NCBI GenBank assembly: GCA_012103315.1
Contig: WLWZ01000012.1
Location: forward strand, 62,001-126,000
Direction of reading: 5' to 3'
Length of the DNA stretch: 64,000 bases
DNA from: Alphaproteobacteria bacterium
Lineage (GTDB): Bacteria; Pseudomonadota; Alphaproteobacteria; MPNO01; UBA2964
Part shown: piece after piece, positions 39,103-51,876 of the stretch
Position numbering within the stretch: the stretch's first letter is position 1
Layout: each line of letters opens with the position of its first letter
Program-made: the position numbers and the translations under genes
Notes under the pieces: generated by a model
Databases searched by the model: none
Told to the model about the DNA's origin: nothing
The model's input: only the letters and a program-made list of their open reading frames with translations

Positions 39103-40613
39103 TGTCCAGCAACCGATAATGCGTTAACCGCCGACATCGCTATCTTATGTTGGTCGACCAAATTAGCGACTGACACTTCGATAATTTCCAGGAACGGTCC
39201 CGGATAGACGCCCATCAAAATCGTTAGAACCAGTAACGGGGTAAAAACCGCAACTTCACGACGGTTCATGTCCACGATGGATTTAAGATCGTCTTTGGTC
39301 AGCTTTCCGAAAATCACGCGGCGATAGAGCCACAACATATAAGCTGCGCCTAAAATAACGCCAGTCGCCGCCAATGTTGCCGCCCAGGTGCTGACTTTGA
39401 AGAGTCCTACCAAAACCAGTATTTCGCCGACAAAACCACCGGTTCCCGGAAGGCCAACACTCGCGAGCATGAAGACCATAAAGAAAAAGGCATAAACCGG
39501 CATTCGTTCCGCCAGGCCACCATAACGTTCGATTTCACGTGTATGCATGCGATCGTAAATAACGCCAACGCACAAGAACAACGCAGCGGAAACGATGCCA
39601 TGACTCAACATTTGATAGATAGCGCCGGTGACCCCTTGCTGATTAAGGGTAAATATCCCCAGCGTCACAAACCCCATATGGGCAACTGACGAATATGCGA
39701 TCAGCTTCTTCATATCCAATTGCACGAGAGCAACAAGGGATGTGTAAATCACCGCAATGATGCTTAAGGCGAAAACCATTGGCGTAAAGATATCAGTGGC
39801 GATTGGCAGCATCGGCACCGAGAACCGCAAGAATCCGTATGCGCCCATTTTCAACAGCACGCCTGCCAAGATTACCGATCCAGCGGTAGGTGCTTCCACG
39901 TGTGCATCCGGCAACCAGGTATGAACCGGCCACATCGGTACTTTGACCGCAAAGCTGGCAAAAAATGCAAGCCATAGCCAATACTGGATATCTGTCGGCA
40001 ACGCGTATTTAAGCAGTGTCGGTATGTCCATGGTCCCGGCCTGCAAATAGATGGCCAGGATAGCCAACAGCATCAGCACGGAGCCTGTGAGCGTATACAA
40101 GAAAAACTTAAAGGCTGCGTAGACGCGCCGTTGTCCACCCCAAACCCCGATAATCAGGAACATCGGGATCAAGACACCTTCAAAGAAGATATAGAACAAG
40201 ACAAAGTCCAGCGCACAGAACATGCCAACCATCAGGGTCTCAAGGATCAGGAAGGCGATCATGTATTCTTTAACGCGGGTCTTAATTGCCTCCCAGCTGG
40301 CAAGGACACAAATCGGAGTCAGGAGTGTTGAGAGTAAAACGAACAGAACAGAGATTCCGTCGACGCCCATGTGATAGTTAATCCCGAAACTCTCGATCCA
40401 CGGATTTTTTTCAACGAATTGAAATGCGGCCGACTTCCGGTCAAACCCGGTCCATAACATCAAAGACAAAAAGAACGTTATTAATGAAGTCCACAACGCC
40501 GTCGCCCTGGCATTACGGGCGACAACTTCTTCGCTACCACGGATAATCAAGATTGCGAGAGCACCCACCAACGGTAGGAAAGTAACAAGGCTCAGGATGG
40601 GAAAATCACTCAT
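39099..40613 (-). CDS. nuoM: NADH-quinone oxidoreductase subunit M
   Basis: Antiporter-like proton-pumping subunit of complex I. The 504 residues span about 14 membrane helices, with the conserved Glu region around [21 protein letters not shown] in part, [21 protein letters not shown] in part, and [14 protein letters not shown]. It lies 7 bases after nuoL and overlaps nuoN by 4. Confidence 0.96.
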   Translation of the reverse strand: MSDFPILSLVTFLPLVGALAILIIRGSEEVVARNARATALWTSLITFFLSLMLWTGFDRKSAAFQFVEKNPWIESFGINYHMGVDGISVLFVLLSTLLTPICVLASWEAIKTRVKEYMIAFLILETLMVGMFCALDFVLFYIFFEGVLIPMFLIIGVWGGQRRVYAAFKFFLYTLTGSVLMLLAILAIYLQAGTMDIPTLLKYALPTDIQYWLWLAFFASFAVKVPMWPVHTWLPDAHVEAPTAGSVILAGVLLKMGAYGFLRFSVPMLPIATDIFTPMVFALSIIAVIYTSLVALVQLDMKKLIAYSSVAHMGFVTLGIFTLNQQGVTGAIYQMLSHGIVSAALFLCVGVIYDRMHTREIERYGGLAERMPVYAFFFMVFMLASVGLPGTGGFVGEILVLVGLFKVSTWAATLAATGVILGAAYMLWLYRRVIFGKLTKDDLKSIVDMNRREVAVFTPLLVLTILMGVYPGPFLEIIEVSVANLVDQHKIAMSAVNALSVAGQ

Positions 40614-40620
40614 GCTCTTC

Positions 40621-42552
40621 TCAACCCTGCGTATAGAGGTAAAGGGTTACAAGACCCGCAACGCCAATCAACATGGCAAAGGCATAATGGTACACATAGC
40701 CTGACTGCAACTGGCTCACCCGTCCCGCCAAATTGCGGACAACAGCGGTAATGCCGTCTGGACCAATTCCATCAATCATCGTGCCATCGCCCTCTTTCCA
40801 TAGGCCTTGGCCAAGATACTTAGCTGGACGCACAAAGAGTCGGTCGTACAGCTCGTCGAAATACCATTTGTTGTACAGGAACAAGTAAAGCTTCCAGAAC
40901 CGTGCCGCGACCTTGGCCGGCAAATCAGTCCTGGCGATATACATGTAATAGGCCAGCGCTATACCGACGAGACCGACAGAAATCGGTGCTACCTTGACCC
41001 AGAGCGGCACGTGATGCGCATCAACAATTGCCGTATGGGTAGGTAAGACAAGGATGGCTTTACCCCAGAACGCGTTCATGCCGTCACCGACAAACGCATC
41101 ATATCCAACGTATCCTGCAAACAAGGCGCCAAGCGCTAAAACGATAAGGGGAATTGTCATAACCTTCGGTGATTCATGAACATGCGCCATGGTTTTTTCA
41201 TCGGCACGAGGCTCACCATGGAATGTCATGAACAACAAGCGCCATGAATAAAATGCCGTCATAATCGCCGCTGCTATGCCCATCCAGAATGCATAATTTC
41301 CAACGCCACTATTGGCGGCGAAGGCAGATTCAAGGATCATGTCTTTCGAATAGAATCCTGCAAAAAACGGCAAACCAGCCAGCGCAAGGCTACCTATCCA
41401 CATCATTGTGTAAGTCAGCGGTATCATCCGCCAGATCCCACCCATATTCCGCATGTCCTGCTCAGAAGACATGGCATGAATTACAGAACCCGCGCCGAGG
41501 AACAGCAGCGCCTTGAAGAATGCGTGGGTAAACAAATGGAAGATGCCAGCTGCATAGGCAGATACGCCACATGCAAAGAACATGTAACCAAGCTGACTGC
41601 ATGTCGAATATGCGATCACGCGCTTAATATCGTTTTGGCACAGGCCAACTGTGGCAGCAAAGAACGCTGTCGACGCGCCAACGACGCAGACAACGTTGAG
41701 CGCGAACGGTGCAAACTCAAACATTGGTGACAGACGTGCAACCATGAAGACGCCAGCCGTTACCATCGTTGCCGCGTGGATCAATGCTGAAACGGGTGTC
41801 GGGCCTTCCATTGCATCTGGTAGCCATGTATGGAGCCCAAGCTGCGCCGACTTACCCATGGCACCAACAAAGAGGAGCAGGCAAAGAACTGTTAGGGCAT
41901 GCCACTGACCACCTAGGAATTCCATGGTAGCCGCCGCTTTGGCTGGTGTCGCATTAAAGACGGTATCAAAATCGACACTGCCGTAGAGCAGGAAGACACC
42001 AAGAATACCAAGCGCAAATCCGAAATCACCGACCCGATTTACTAAGAATGCTTTGATGGCTGCAGCGTTTGCTGACGGCTTTTCGTACCAAAACCCAATG
42101 AGGAGGTATGACGCCAACCCAACGCCTTCCCAGCCAAAGAATAGTTGTAGGAAGTTGTTAGACGTCACCAACATCAACATGAAGAAGGTGAACAAGCTCA
42201 AATAGGCAAAGAAACGCGGCACCGATGGATCATGGTGCATATAACCGATGGAATAGAAATGCACAGCACATGAAACAACGGTCACAACGACGAGCATGAC
42301 AGCTGTCAGCGTATCAAAACGCAGCGCCCAATCGACTTCGAACCCACCTGAGATAATCCAGCTAAACAACTGGATCGTTTGCGTTTCATGATTCAAGCCA
42401 ACATCGTTCAGGATCATCAACGAGAAGATCGCCGACAATAACATCGCGCCACAGGTAACGAATTGCGCGCCTTTGTCCTTGAGCCACGGGCCAAATAGAC
42501 CAGCTATAGTAGCGCCAACCAAGGGCAGGAATATCGCGAGTACGTAAATCAC
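40621..42552 (-). CDS. nuoL: NADH-quinone oxidoreductase subunit L
   Basis: Largest and most distal antiporter-like subunit of complex I, with the long lateral helix that runs along the membrane arm. The 643 residues show about 16 membrane segments; the key motifs are [19 protein letters not shown] in part, [22 protein letters not shown] in part and [14 protein letters not shown]. The C-terminal region (about 500-643) holds the lateral helix and the last anchor. It begins 4 bases after nuoK. Confidence 0.96.
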   Translation of the reverse strand: MIYVLAIFLPLVGATIAGLFGPWLKDKGAQFVTCGAMLLSAIFSLMILNDVGLNHETQTIQLFSWIISGGFEVDWALRFDTLTAVMLVVVTVVSCAVHFYSIGYMHHDPSVPRFFAYLSLFTFFMLMLVTSNNFLQLFFGWEGVGLASYLLIGFWYEKPSANAAAIKAFLVNRVGDFGFALGILGVFLLYGSVDFDTVFNATPAKAAATMEFLGGQWHALTVLCLLLFVGAMGKSAQLGLHTWLPDAMEGPTPVSALIHAATMVTAGVFMVARLSPMFEFAPFALNVVCVVGASTAFFAATVGLCQNDIKRVIAYSTCSQLGYMFFACGVSAYAAGIFHLFTHAFFKALLFLGAGSVIHAMSSEQDMRNMGGIWRMIPLTYTMMWIGSLALAGLPFFAGFYSKDMILESAFAANSGVGNYAFWMGIAAAIMTAFYSWRLLFMTFHGEPRADEKTMAHVHESPKVMTIPLIVLALGALFAGYVGYDAFVGDGMNAFWGKAILVLPTHTAIVDAHHVPLWVKVAPISVGLVGIALAYYMYIARTDLPAKVAARFWKLYLFLYNKWYFDELYDRLFVRPAKYLGQGLWKEGDGTMIDGIGPDGITAVVRNLAGRVSQLQSGYVYHYAFAMLIGVAGLVTLYLYTQG

Positions 42553-42556
42553 GCCA

Positions 42557-42868
42557 TTAGCCCTTCATCAGATTGATATCTTCGACAGCAATGGTGCCGC
42601 GATTTCGGAAATAAACAACGATGATGGCCAACCCGATAGCGGCTTCTGCTGCTGCAACCGTTAGAACCAGCATGGCAAAGATTTGACCCGTCATATCCTG
42701 AAGATGAACCGAAAAGGCGACCAAATTGATGTTAACGGCCAGCAGGATCAACTCGACGGACATCAAGATAATGATTACGTTTTTCCGGTTCAGGAAGATA
42801 CCGAATATCCCTAAAGTAAACAGGATCGCCGCAACGGCAAGATAATGGGAGAGACCTATTTCTAGCAT
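42557..42868 (-). CDS. nuoK: NADH-quinone oxidoreductase subunit K
   Basis: Small membrane subunit of complex I with three helices; the two conserved Glu residues are in [11 protein letters not shown] (Glu39) and [10 protein letters not shown] (Glu75). The frame is open much further upstream, but that part is an out-of-frame copy of nuoJ coding sequence. The ATG at 42868 gives the standard 103-residue protein and follows the nuoJ stop by 2 bases. Confidence 0.96.
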   Translation of the reverse strand: MLEIGLSHYLAVAAILFTLGIFGIFLNRKNVIIILMSVELILLAVNINLVAFSVHLQDMTGQIFAMLVLTVAAAEAAIGLAIIVVYFRNRGTIAVEDINLMKG

Positions 42869-42870
42869 TG

Positions 42871-43485
42871 TCAGATCCCGCTCCCCGACTGAACTTTTTT
42901 GATTTCGATAGCATCTTCGGGTCGTCGATTGATTTGATCCGAAATCTTCTGTTTTCGAACGCCAGGACGGGCCCGCAATGTTAGAACAATGGCACCGATC
43001 ATCGCGACCAGCAGAACCATGCCCGCGCCCTGGAACAGGTATATATAATCGGTATAAAGAATCTTCCCGATAGCGTGGGTGTTCGTGACCTGATCTATCG
43101 GCGGCGCCGGGAAACTCCGCAAGCCTTCGGTCGCCGGCGCAATTACCCAACTCCCACCAAACATGAGAAGTTCGGCAAGCAGCACGATCCCGACAAGTCC
43201 ACCAATCGGTAAATATTGAAGAAAACCCTGGCGCAATTCAGCAAAACTTATGTCCAGCATCATCACCACGAATAGGAACAACACTGCAACGGCACCAACA
43301 TAGACAACGACCAGGATCATCGCGATAAATTCAGCGCCAATAAGGACAAACAATCCAGCCGCGTTAAAGAATGCCAGGATCAAAAAGAGGACGGAATGCA
43401 CGGGATTGCGTGCAGAGATAACCATCACCGCGGCAGCAATCGCGACAGAGGCAAATAGATAGAAGCTCAGCGCCTGAATAATCAT
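42871..43485 (-). CDS. nuoJ: NADH-quinone oxidoreductase subunit J
   Basis: Membrane subunit of complex I with five helices over the first 170 residues, including the conserved [17 protein letters not shown] stretch in part that forms part of the proton path near the quinone site. The open frame includes an earlier GTG at 43497, but the ATG at 43485 follows GGGGTGGGG and matches the family start, giving 204 residues. A polar, charged tail of about 30 residues follows the last helix. Confidence 0.94.
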   Translation of the reverse strand: MIIQALSFYLFASVAIAAAVMVISARNPVHSVLFLILAFFNAAGLFVLIGAEFIAMILVVVYVGAVAVLFLFVVMMLDISFAELRQGFLQYLPIGGLVGIVLLAELLMFGGSWVIAPATEGLRSFPAPPIDQVTNTHAIGKILYTDYIYLFQGAGMVLLVAMIGAIVLTLRARPGVRKQKISDQINRRPEDAIEIKKVQSGSGI

Positions 43486-43544
43486 AAAGCGCCCCACCCC
43501 AATTTATGTAACCCGACAAAAATCACTGTTCCGTATAACTCCGC

Positions 43545-44033
43545 TTATCTGTAAGGGGCATCAGCATCGAGCCGACCCGCTAATTCAGTTTCCCAACGAT
43601 CCCCGTTCGCCAACAATTTGTCTTTGTTGTAAAGAAGCTCTTCGCGTGTCTCTGTCGCGAACTCAAAGTTAGGCCCCTCAACAATGGCATCCACGGGGCA
43701 CGCTTCTTCGCAGAAGCCGCAATAGATGCACTTCGTCATATCGATGTCGTAACGTGTCGTCCGACGGCTTCCGTCAGCTCGAGTCTCTGCCTCAATGGTA
43801 ATTGCCTGAGCTGGACATACCGCTTCACAAAGTTTGCAAGCGATGCAACGTTCTTCGCCATTTGGATAACGCCGCAATGCATGCTCACCACGGAAACGAG
43901 CACCGAGTGGCCCCTTTTCAAAAGGATAGTTCACCGTGACTTTCGGCTTAAACATATAGCGGAATGTCAGCGCCATGCCGGAGATCAATTCGCTCAGCAA
44001 CAACATTTTTGTGGAACGCTTCATAAGACTCAT
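43545..44033 (-). CDS. nuoI: NADH-quinone oxidoreductase subunit I
   Basis: Carries the two [4Fe-4S] clusters N6a and N6b that pass electrons towards NuoB. Both ferredoxin motifs are intact: Cys63-66-69 with Cys73, and Cys102-105-108 with Cys112. The frame is open to 44102, but GAGG stands 8 bases before the ATG at 44033, and this start gives the usual 162-residue length. It follows nuoH by 40 bases. Confidence 0.96.
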   Translation of the reverse strand: MSLMKRSTKMLLLSELISGMALTFRYMFKPKVTVNYPFEKGPLGARFRGEHALRRYPNGEERCIACKLCEAVCPAQAITIEAETRADGSRRTTRYDIDMTKCIYCGFCEEACPVDAIVEGPNFEFATETREELLYNKDKLLANGDRWETELAGRLDADAPYR

Positions 44034-44073
44034 GATCGGTTCCTCAAATCTTTGAATGACAACATCAGGTCCA

Positions 44074-45084
44074 TCATTTCGGCAACCACCCCATGGCGAC
44101 AAGGAAGCCAGAAGTTACGACGACCCAGAGAAGCGAGAACGGCAAAAACACCTTCCAGCCTAAGCGCATAAGCTGATCGTACCTGTATCGTGGGAAGGTC
44201 GCCCGAACCCATAAGAAACAGAACAGAACTGCAGAGATTTTTAGAGCAAACCAGATAGGCCCTGGGATCCAAGTAAAGGGCTCAAGGTTGATTGGTGACA
44301 GCCAGCCCCCGAGGAAAAGGATCACCGTCATCGCGCTCATCAAGATCATGTTTGCGTATTCACCCAAGAAGAACAGCGCAAAGGTCATTGATGAATATTC
44401 GACGTTATATCCAGATACTAACTCCGCCTCTGCTTCTGGCAAATCAAACGGAGCTCGATTGGTCTCCGCCAACCCAGAAATAAAGAAAATCACAAACATC
44501 GGTAGAAGCGGAATGCAAAACCACAGCCCACGCTGTGCTTCAACGATGTCATTGAGATTTAATGAGCCAACACACAGCAACACCGTGATAATAACAAAAC
44601 CAATAGAGACTTCGTAGGAAACCATCTGTGCCGCAGATCGCAAAGCACCCAAGAAAGGATAGATCGAGTTGGATGCCCAACCGGCCATGATGATGCCATA
44701 GACACCCAGCGAAGAAATCGCAAATAGATACAGAATGCCAACATTGATATCAGCCAAAACCATGTCTTCATCGAAGGGAATAACCGCCCAGGCGACGAGG
44801 CTCAAAATGAACGTAATCATCGGTGCGGCAATAAAGACGACCTTGTTCGCCCCGGATGGTATGACAGTTTCCTTGAACAATAGCTTTAAGCCATCGGCTA
44901 ATGGCTGCAACAAACCAAACGGACCAACGACATTCGGCCCTTTCCGGAGTTGCATAGCGGCAATAACCTTACGCTCGGCAAGCGTTAAATAGGCAACAGC
45001 CGTTAGCAATGGCACAACAATGGCCAGGATATAGCCTACGATCTTAATCGTCGGAAACGCGTATATGGTCCAGAATTCAGCCAT
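44074..45084 (-). CDS. nuoH: NADH-quinone oxidoreductase subunit H
   Basis: Membrane subunit that closes the quinone-binding chamber between the peripheral and membrane arms. The 336 residues have eight or nine membrane helices; conserved loops include [21 protein letters not shown] in part, [21 protein letters not shown] in part and [13 protein letters not shown]. The start overlaps the end of nuoG by 8 bases. Confidence 0.96.
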   Translation of the reverse strand: MAEFWTIYAFPTIKIVGYILAIVVPLLTAVAYLTLAERKVIAAMQLRKGPNVVGPFGLLQPLADGLKLLFKETVIPSGANKVVFIAAPMITFILSLVAWAVIPFDEDMVLADINVGILYLFAISSLGVYGIIMAGWASNSIYPFLGALRSAAQMVSYEVSIGFVIITVLLCVGSLNLNDIVEAQRGLWFCIPLLPMFVIFFISGLAETNRAPFDLPEAEAELVSGYNVEYSSMTFALFFLGEYANMILMSAMTVILFLGGWLSPINLEPFTWIPGPIWFALKISAVLFCFLWVRATFPRYRYDQLMRLGWKVFLPFSLLWVVVTSGFLVAMGWLPK

Positions 45085-47143
45085 TGGTGCCGGTCTTCTC
45101 CTCTACCGCTTCAGCCAATGCCTTGGTACAGGCTGCCATCGTCTCCGACGCCCGACTTATCGTATCTGTCATGTAGAAATTCGACACAGGTGACGTGAAG
45201 GATTCTCCTTCTGCGACACCCAATTCACCGAACTTGTCCCAATCGCTAGGACGTAAATCGCCGATGATTTCGAAAACTGCATTTTGTAACGCCATCCGGC
45301 GGCGAACACCTGCGAGATCGTCATAGCGCAACGTCTTGTTCAGCGTGTCAGAAAGAGCGCGAATAATTGTCCAGTCTTCCCGTGCTTCACCCGGTGGGAA
45401 CACAGCTCTCCAAGCCCGTTGGACGCGGCCTTCGGTATTTACGTAAGTGGCGTTTTTTTCGGTATAGGCTGCACCGGGCAATATGACATCAGCACAGTGC
45501 GCTCCGACATCGCCATGATGTCCTTGATAGATTACGAAGGACTTTTCCAATCTCCGCGTATCGATCTCATCTGCACCCAACAAAAATACTGTCTCGATAT
45601 CACCAGATTCCGCCCCATCGAGAATTCCTGCGACATCCTTGCCATCCGGCCCAGGAACAAATCCAATATCAAGCGCTCCAACACGGCCTGCTGCCGTGTG
45701 AAGAACATTGAAGCCGTTCCAACCATCTGAGATCAGACCGCAACTCTCGGCAATTTTACGAACAGCTGACAGGACTTTTGCACCGTCTTCACGAGCTATG
45801 GCGCCTTGACCAACGATTACCATCGGCCGTTTAGCCTTGGTCAGGATTTTACAAAATGCGTGCGACCCCTCGGCAAGCTCATTGAGCGTCTGCGGGCCTG
45901 CACCCAAATAATCGTGCGGATAAGTGAGGTCGGTATCCTGCCCGACTACACCAACTGAAAATCCACCACGCAGCCAACGCTTGCGAATCCTGGCATTTAT
46001 GAGAGAGGCTTCAATTCTAGGGTTAGTCCCGATCAACAAACAGGCATCGGCTTCTTCGATCCCAGCGATTGTTGAATTAAAAATATAGGAACTCCGCACG
46101 GTCGCATCGAGTTGAGCACCATCCTGCCGGCAATCTGTATGAGGTGATCCCAACCCTTCCATCAAATCCGTAAGGGCCATAACTGATTCACAATCAACTA
46201 AGTCACCAGCAATCGCAGCTATCTTCGAGCCATCCTTGTTTTTTACATTGTCAGCAATCGCAGCGAAGGCTTCATCCCAACTGGCCGCTTCGAGCGTTCC
46301 ATTACGACGAACGTAGGGTGTATCGAGCCTCTGACGTTTCAGACCATCACAGGCGTACCGCGTTTTATCGGAGATCCATTCTTCGTTAATGTCCTCATTG
46401 AGCACCGGAAGGACCCGCAGAACTTCTGAACCGCGAGCGTCGACGCGGATGTTACTCCCCACAGCGTCCAAAACATCAACGGTTTCTGTCCGAGTGAGTT
46501 CCCACGGACGCGCTACAAATGCGTATGGTTTAGACGTCAACGCGCCAACGGGGCATAGATCAATAATGTTTGCTGAGAGCTCCGACGTCAGGGCCTTTTC
46601 AACGTATGTACCGACTTCCATGGTTTCACCACGTCCGGTCGCACCGAGTTCTTCGACACCGGCAACTTCCGTTGCGAAACGAATACACCGCGTACAATGG
46701 ATACAACGCGTCATCTGTGTCTTAACGAGTGGACCTAAATCTTTGTCACGAACAGCGCGCTTATTTTCGTCATAACGAGAGTTCCCAGCGCCATAAGCCA
46801 TGGCCTGATCTTGCAAATCACATTCACCGCCCTGATCGCAAATCGGGCAATCCAGCGGATGATTGATCAAGAGAAATTCCATGACGCCTTCGCGAGCCTT
46901 CTTGACCATCGGCGAATTGGTTTTAACGGTCATACCCTCACCAACCGGCAGCGCACAGGATGCCGCCGGTTTCGGCGGACCGGGTGCGACCTCGACAAGG
47001 CACATCCGGCAGTTCCCTGCCACTGACAGCCGCTCGTGATAACAAAACCGAGGGACCTCCACGCCTGCTAATTCGCAAGCCTGCAAAACCGTAATGCCAT
47101 CCGGCACTTCGATTTCGACATCATCTATGGTGAGTTTGGCCAT
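45077..47143 (-). CDS. nuoG: NADH-quinone oxidoreductase subunit G
   Basis: Large iron-sulfur subunit of the peripheral arm. N-terminal [2Fe-2S] ligands are Cys34, 45, 48 and 63; then His95 with Cys99, 102 and 108 for one [4Fe-4S] cluster; then Cys147, 150, 153 and 197 for another. A molybdopterin-oxidoreductase-like domain without active site follows (about 215-688). No extra CxxC motif for cluster N7 was noticed after residue 215. Length 688 matches alphaproteobacteria and mitochondria. Confidence 0.96.
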   Translation of the reverse strand: MAKLTIDDVEIEVPDGITVLQACELAGVEVPRFCYHERLSVAGNCRMCLVEVAPGPPKPAASCALPVGEGMTVKTNSPMVKKAREGVMEFLLINHPLDCPICDQGGECDLQDQAMAYGAGNSRYDENKRAVRDKDLGPLVKTQMTRCIHCTRCIRFATEVAGVEELGATGRGETMEVGTYVEKALTSELSANIIDLCPVGALTSKPYAFVARPWELTRTETVDVLDAVGSNIRVDARGSEVLRVLPVLNEDINEEWISDKTRYACDGLKRQRLDTPYVRRNGTLEAASWDEAFAAIADNVKNKDGSKIAAIAGDLVDCESVMALTDLMEGLGSPHTDCRQDGAQLDATVRSSYIFNSTIAGIEEADACLLIGTNPRIEASLINARIRKRWLRGGFSVGVVGQDTDLTYPHDYLGAGPQTLNELAEGSHAFCKILTKAKRPMVIVGQGAIAREDGAKVLSAVRKIAESCGLISDGWNGFNVLHTAAGRVGALDIGFVPGPDGKDVAGILDGAESGDIETVFLLGADEIDTRRLEKSFVIYQGHHGDVGAHCADVILPGAAYTEKNATYVNTEGRVQRAWRAVFPPGEAREDWTIIRALSDTLNKTLRYDDLAGVRRRMALQNAVFEIIGDLRPSDWDKFGELGVAEGESFTSPVSNFYMTDTISRASETMAACTKALAEAVEEKTGTNG

Positions 47144-47157
47144 CTCGTCTAATCCAC

Positions 47158-48444
47158 TCAGGCTGCCGCTACGGAATTTTGTTTACGGGTATTGATGCGT
47201 TCTTCAATTTCGTCACGAAAATGGCGCACGAGACCTTGAATAGGCCATGCCGCCGCATCGCCAAGTGCGCAGATCGTATGACCTTCGACTTGGCTAGCAA
47301 CATCCAGCAAGGTATCGATCTCATCGATCTCGGCATCACCAACAACGAGCCGCTCCATGACGCGCCACATCCAACCGGTTCCTTCTCGGCATGGCGTGCA
47401 CTGGCCGCAGCTCTCGTGCTTGTAGAACTTTGAAAGGCGCGCAATCGCCGCAACAACGTCTGTCGATTTGTCCATCACGATGACTGCCGCGGTACCAAGC
47501 CCGGACCGAACTTCCTTCAATGAGTCAAAATCCATCAAAACAGTATCGCAAGTCGATTTCGGCAAAATCGGCACAGATGATCCACCAGGAATAACAGCTT
47601 TAAGATTATCCCAACCACCGACAACTCCACCGGCATGCTTCTCAATGAGTTCCTTCAAGGGAATACCCATCTCTTCTTCAACATTGCATGGGTTATTGAC
47701 ATGACCTGAGATGCAGAAAACCTTCGTGCCGGTATTGTTTTCTCGACCAAGAGAAGAAAACCACGAGCCACCACGCCGTAAAATCGTTGGCGCAACAGCA
47801 ATTGTCTCAACATTATTCACGGTCGTTGGACACCCGTAGAGCCCCATCGCTGCAGGAAACGGTGGCTTGAGCCTCGGCATGCCCTTTTTGCCTTCAAGAC
47901 TCTCAATAAGAGCCATTTCTTCGCCGCAGATATAGGCACCAGCCCCACGATGAACATAGATATCAAAATCATAGCCAGAACCGCAGGCATTCTTGCCAAT
48001 TAGGCCTGCCTCGTATGCTTCGTCGATAGCGAACTGCAAATTCTCGGCTTCACGATAGAATTCACCGCGAATGTAAATATAGGAGGCATCGGCACCCATA
48101 CCAAAACCTGCAAGCAAACACCCTTCGACCAATTTATGCGGATCATTCCGCATCATATCTCGGTCCTTACAGGTACCCGGCTCACCTTCATCAGCGTTCA
48201 CAACAAGGTAATGTGGGCGTCCAGTCGGCTCTTTCGGCATGAACGACCATTTCAAGCCGCTCGGGAAGCCTGCACCACCACGCCCGCGAAGACCGGAAGA
48301 TTTTACTTCTTCCACGATCCAGTCGCGGCCCTTGGCCATAATTTCTTTTGTGCCATCCCAATCACCACGACGACGTGCCCCTTCGAGGCGCCAGTCATCC
48401 ATGCCGTATAGGTTGGTAAATATTCGATCAGAGTCTTTGAGCAT
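47158..48444 (-). CDS. nuoF: NADH-quinone oxidoreductase subunit F
   Basis: Binds NADH and FMN and starts electron transfer into complex I. The glycine-rich NADH loop [13 protein letters not shown] is at 54-66, the FMN region [14 protein letters not shown] at 83-96, and the N3 [4Fe-4S] ligands are Cys346, 349, 352 and 392. The 428 residues are typical. It stands 10 bases after nuoE and 14 before nuoG. Confidence 0.97.
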   Translation of the reverse strand: MLKDSDRIFTNLYGMDDWRLEGARRRGDWDGTKEIMAKGRDWIVEEVKSSGLRGRGGAGFPSGLKWSFMPKEPTGRPHYLVVNADEGEPGTCKDRDMMRNDPHKLVEGCLLAGFGMGADASYIYIRGEFYREAENLQFAIDEAYEAGLIGKNACGSGYDFDIYVHRGAGAYICGEEMALIESLEGKKGMPRLKPPFPAAMGLYGCPTTVNNVETIAVAPTILRRGGSWFSSLGRENNTGTKVFCISGHVNNPCNVEEEMGIPLKELIEKHAGGVVGGWDNLKAVIPGGSSVPILPKSTCDTVLMDFDSLKEVRSGLGTAAVIVMDKSTDVVAAIARLSKFYKHESCGQCTPCREGTGWMWRVMERLVVGDAEIDEIDTLLDVASQVEGHTICALGDAAAWPIQGLVRHFRDEIEERINTRKQNSVAAA

Positions 48445-48454
48445 ATTTGATCTC

Positions 48455-49063
48455 TTAGCCCCCTGCCCCGGCTGCGCCGTTATTTAACGTCGTCAAACCA
48501 CCGGCAGGTTCAGAACCTTTGCGATCACTTTGAGGACCCGGCTCCGGTGTTTCCCCATTGCGTAACGCCTTCAACACGACCTTTGTGCTTTTAGCGTCGA
48601 GGTCTTCGTAATAATCGTCCCCAATTTGCATCATCGGCGCGTTTACACAGGCACCAAGACATTCCGCTTCCTGGAGGGTGAACTTGTTATCTGACGTCGT
48701 TTCACCAACATCGATCCCGAGTTCCTCACGGCAAGCATCAAGAATGGTGGCACACCCGCGTAAAGCACACGGCGTTGTCGTACAGACCTGAACAAAATTT
48801 TCTCCAACCGGTTCAAGATTGTACATCGTATAAAAGCTGGCAACTTCATAGACCCGGATAGTGGGCATATCGAGCATATCGGCGACATGGTTCATTGCCG
48901 CAGTGGGCAACCATCCACCATGTTGGCGTTGCGCCAAGTCCAACAGTGGCATCACGGCACTCGCCTGCCGACCTTCCGGATAGCGAGCAATAATTTTACG
49001 GGCTTCGGCGCCATAGGTTTCATCGAAGACAAAGGTATCTGGTTGTTGATCTTGCGCGGTCAT
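48455..49063 (-). CDS. nuoE: NADH-quinone oxidoreductase subunit E
   Basis: Thioredoxin-like subunit with the N1a [2Fe-2S] cluster; ligands Cys94, Cys99, Cys135 and Cys139 are in place. The first 80 residues form the helical bundle ([16 protein letters not shown] in part). The 202 residues include a Gly/Ala-rich, low-complexity C-terminus of about 30. The start overlaps nuoD by 4 bases (ATGA). Confidence 0.96.
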   Translation of the reverse strand: MTAQDQQPDTFVFDETYGAEARKIIARYPEGRQASAVMPLLDLAQRQHGGWLPTAAMNHVADMLDMPTIRVYEVASFYTMYNLEPVGENFVQVCTTTPCALRGCATILDACREELGIDVGETTSDNKFTLQEAECLGACVNAPMMQIGDDYYEDLDAKSTKVVLKALRNGETPEPGPQSDRKGSEPAGGLTTLNNGAAGAGG

Positions 49064-50238
49064 CGATCAATCTCACCAAAAACGACATCCATCGAACCAA
49101 CGATTGCGACAACGTCAGCCAACATAAATCCTTTACCTAAAAAGTCCGTCGCCTGCAGGAATGCGAACCCTGGCGCCCTGATCTTGCAGCGGTAGGGTTT
49201 GTTGCTGCCGTCAGCTACAACGTAAACACCAAACTCACCTTTAGGCGCTTCAACGGCGTTATAAGTTTCACCCGGCTCAACGTGATAGCCTTCCGTATAT
49301 AGCTTGAAGTGATGGATGAGAGCTTCCATCGAGGTCTTCATTTCAGCACGTCGCGGAGGAGAAATCTTCGGGTCGGAGGAGCGAACAGGCCCTTCAGGCA
49401 TCTGCTCCAGACATTGCTTCATAATTCGCAATGACTGGCGCATTTCTTCGAGCCTCACAAGATAGCGGTCATAGCAGTCACCGTTTTTGCCAACCGGGAT
49501 ATCGAAATCCATCTTGTCGTAAACATCGTAAGGCTCTGATTTGCGAAGATCCCACGCAACGCCAGAGCCCCGTAACATGGGTCCAGAGAACCCCCAATCC
49601 ATCGCCTGCTCGGCAGTCGCCACACCAATATCGACGGTTCGCTGTTTGAATATCCGGTTTTCCGTAAGTAAATGCTCAACATCATCGATCATTGCCGGAA
49701 AACGTTCGACAAACGCCATGATGTCTTCCGCCAAACCAACCGGCATATCGCGATGTACGCCACCGGGGCGGAAATAGGCCGAATGAAGCCGGGCACCCGA
49801 CACGCGTTCATAGAATTCCATGAGAATTTCACGTTCTTCAAACCACCATAACAATGGCGTCATGGCTCCCACATCCAGCGCAAAAGCAGAAATGTTGAGC
49901 AAGTGGTTCAAGATGCGCGTAATCTCAGAATAGAGCACACGAATATACTGGCCGCGTAATGGTGGAGCGATATCGAGTAACTGCTCGACTGCCAAAGCAA
50001 ATGCGTGCTCCTGGCACATCGGCGACACGTAATCGAGCCGGTCAAAATATGGCACTGCTTGGAGATAAGTCTTATGTTCGATCAGCTTTTCGGTGCCACG
50101 GTGCAGTAATCCAATATGAGGATCAGCACGCTCAACTATTTCGCCATCCATCTCAAGGACGAGGCGAAGGACACCATGCGCCGCAGGATGTTGCGGCCCA
50201 AAATTCATGGTTAGGTTTTTGATTTCAGTGACAGCCAT
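49060..50238 (-). CDS. nuoD: NADH-quinone oxidoreductase subunit D
   Basis: 49-kDa subunit that forms the quinone-reduction site with NuoB, descended from hydrogenase large subunits. The N-terminal loop [11 protein letters not shown] contains the quinone-site His; [12 protein letters not shown] and [20 protein letters not shown] in part follow. The 392 residues are separate from NuoC, unlike the fused NuoCD of E. coli. The start shares a base with the nuoC stop. Confidence 0.97.
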   Translation of the reverse strand: MAVTEIKNLTMNFGPQHPAAHGVLRLVLEMDGEIVERADPHIGLLHRGTEKLIEHKTYLQAVPYFDRLDYVSPMCQEHAFALAVEQLLDIAPPLRGQYIRVLYSEITRILNHLLNISAFALDVGAMTPLLWWFEEREILMEFYERVSGARLHSAYFRPGGVHRDMPVGLAEDIMAFVERFPAMIDDVEHLLTENRIFKQRTVDIGVATAEQAMDWGFSGPMLRGSGVAWDLRKSEPYDVYDKMDFDIPVGKNGDCYDRYLVRLEEMRQSLRIMKQCLEQMPEGPVRSSDPKISPPRRAEMKTSMEALIHHFKLYTEGYHVEPGETYNAVEAPKGEFGVYVVADGSNKPYRCKIRAPGFAFLQATDFLGKGFMLADVVAIVGSMDVVFGEIDR

Positions 50239-50858
50239 CAGCTGCCCCCTTCGGCGGCTTCATCCGCCTTCTCATCGCCAGGCAGAATATATTCAGCGCC
50301 TTCCCACGGGCTCATGAAATCGAAACTCCGGAAGGCTTGGGTCAATTTGACTGGTTCATAAACCACACGCTTCTGTTCTTCGTCGTAGCGAACTTCGACA
50401 TAGCCCGTCAGCGGAAAGTCTTTCCGAAGAGGATGACCATCAAATCCATAATCTGTCAGCAAGCGCCGCAAATCGGGATGATCAGAGAACATAATCCCGA
50501 AGAAATCCCACGTCTCCCGTTCATACCAATTAGCAGAACTAAAGACCCCCGATACGGACGGGATAACATCGTTTTCTCCGCACTCAACTTTAACCCGGAT
50601 ACGCTGATTCAAACGCAGGCTTTGCAGATGATAGACGACCTCAAAGCGGTTTTCCCGCTCCGGATAATCCACACCACAAATATCAAGAAGGACTTTAAAC
50701 AGGCAATTTGAATCGTCCCGCAGGTAAGTCAGTAGCGCCGCAATCTCGTCGGGCTTGCATACCACGACTAGTTGATCATGGTCCTGAGACACTGCTTCAA
50801 CGGCGTCCGGTATCGCGCTCTTTAAATAGTCTCCGAGGTCCTGGAGGTTTTGATTCAT
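50238..50858 (-). CDS. nuoC: NADH-quinone oxidoreductase subunit C
   Basis: 30-kDa peripheral-arm subunit without cofactors that supports NuoD. The conserved segment [24 protein letters not shown] in part and [15 protein letters not shown] are present. The 206 residues fit the unfused form. It follows nuoB by 21 bases and ends on the first base of nuoD. Confidence 0.96.
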   Translation of the reverse strand: MNQNLQDLGDYLKSAIPDAVEAVSQDHDQLVVVCKPDEIAALLTYLRDDSNCLFKVLLDICGVDYPERENRFEVVYHLQSLRLNQRIRVKVECGENDVIPSVSGVFSSANWYERETWDFFGIMFSDHPDLRRLLTDYGFDGHPLRKDFPLTGYVEVRYDEEQKRVVYEPVKLTQAFRSFDFMSPWEGAEYILPGDEKADEAAEGGS

Positions 50859-50879
50859 TATTTTAATGCCAGCTACCGA

Positions 50880-51401
50880 TTAACGCGCGATCGTACTTGT
50901 TCGCCGAATTTTCTTTTGGAGTTGCATCACGCCGTAAAGCAAGGCTTCTGCTGTCGGCGGGCACCCCGGAACATAGACGTCCACCGGGACAATCCGATCA
51001 CATCCTCGCACCACAGAATAAGAATAATGATAATAGCCACCGCCATTGGCGCAGGAGCCCATCGAGATAACCCAACGAGGTTCAGCCATCTGGTCATAAA
51101 CCTTACGCAAGGCTGGTGCCATTTTATTGGTCAATGTCCCAGCGACAATCATAACATCAGATTGACGCGGGCTTGGCCGAAACACGACACCGAAGCGATC
51201 CAAGTCGTAGCGACTTGCCGCTGTATGCATCATCTCAACGGCACAACACGCTAGGCCAAATGTCATCGGCCAAAGCGACCCGGACTGAGCCCAACTTACG
51301 AGCTTGTCCATCTGTGCAACGACAAAACCTTTGTCGGAAATTTCGTCAGTAACGCGCTTAAGGATGGCGGCCTGACTTTGATCCTGATCGATCACTCCCA
51401 T
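50880..51401 (-). CDS. nuoB: NADH-quinone oxidoreductase subunit B
   Basis: Holds cluster N2, the last electron carrier before quinone. Ligands are the tandem Cys52-Cys53 in LACCAVEMM, Cys117 in GSCANGG and Cys147 in VPGCPPTAE. The frame is open to 51422, but the ATG at 51401 gives the normal 173-residue protein and overlaps the nuoA stop by 10 bases. Confidence 0.96.
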   Translation of the reverse strand: MGVIDQDQSQAAILKRVTDEISDKGFVVAQMDKLVSWAQSGSLWPMTFGLACCAVEMMHTAASRYDLDRFGVVFRPSPRQSDVMIVAGTLTNKMAPALRKVYDQMAEPRWVISMGSCANGGGYYHYSYSVVRGCDRIVPVDVYVPGCPPTAEALLYGVMQLQKKIRRTSTIAR

Positions 51402-51757
51402 TCCAACGCACCCTTTTTCCATTCGTAAATGAAACCAATTGTCAGAATTCCAAGAAAGATCATCATCGACCAGAAACCCAGCATACCGATCGCCCCAAGC
51501 GAAATTGCCCAGGGAAACAGGAAGGCGACTTCCAAATCAAAAATGATGAAAAGGATTGCGACGAGATAAAACCGGACGTCAAATTGCCGACGCGCATCAT
51601 TAAAGGGCGCAAACCCGCATTCATACGGAGATTCTTTTTCAGGGTCCGGCTTTTGCCGAGCAACGATGTATGACGCGGTGACGATAACCAACGCTAACCC
51701 AACCGCAATCCCCAAGAAAATAAGAATTGGGAGGTATTCTCGTAACAAAGAGTCCAT
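51392..51757 (-). CDS. nuoA: NADH-quinone oxidoreductase subunit A
   Basis: First gene of the complex I operon: a 121-residue membrane subunit with three helices and the conserved loop [11 protein letters not shown], whose Cys is close to the quinone chamber. An AAAAGG ribosome-like site lies about 7 bases before the ATG. All 14 nuo genes run in order A to N with overlaps or short gaps and no inserted genes. Confidence 0.96.
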   Translation of the reverse strand: MDSLLREYLPILIFLGIAVGLALVIVTASYIVARQKPDPEKESPYECGFAPFNDARRQFDVRFYLVAILFIIFDLEVAFLFPWAISLGAIGMLGFWSMMIFLGILTIGFIYEWKKGALEWE

Positions 51758-51851
51758 CGGACCTTTTACCCACTAAAACCGGCACTTGGAATAAGCACCG
51801 CAAAACCCCTGAAAATGATCGCCGCTCTTAATACAGGAACTTCTTATGCCA

Positions 51852-51876
51852 CATGGTTAACGAGCATGGTTAACGA
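51852..51876. repeat. Tandem 12-bp direct repeat
   Basis: CATGGTTAACGA occurs twice (51852-51863 and 51865-51876) with one G between. Each copy contains the minus-strand sequence TTAACCAT, which matches the half-site bound by CtrA in Caulobacter. The 13-base spacing is close to, but not a full, helical turn. Confidence 0.65.

Noticed and set aside
42869..43150. N-terminal extension of nuoK
   Set aside because: The added residues come from reading nuoJ in another frame; the ATG at 42868 gives the standard NuoK length.
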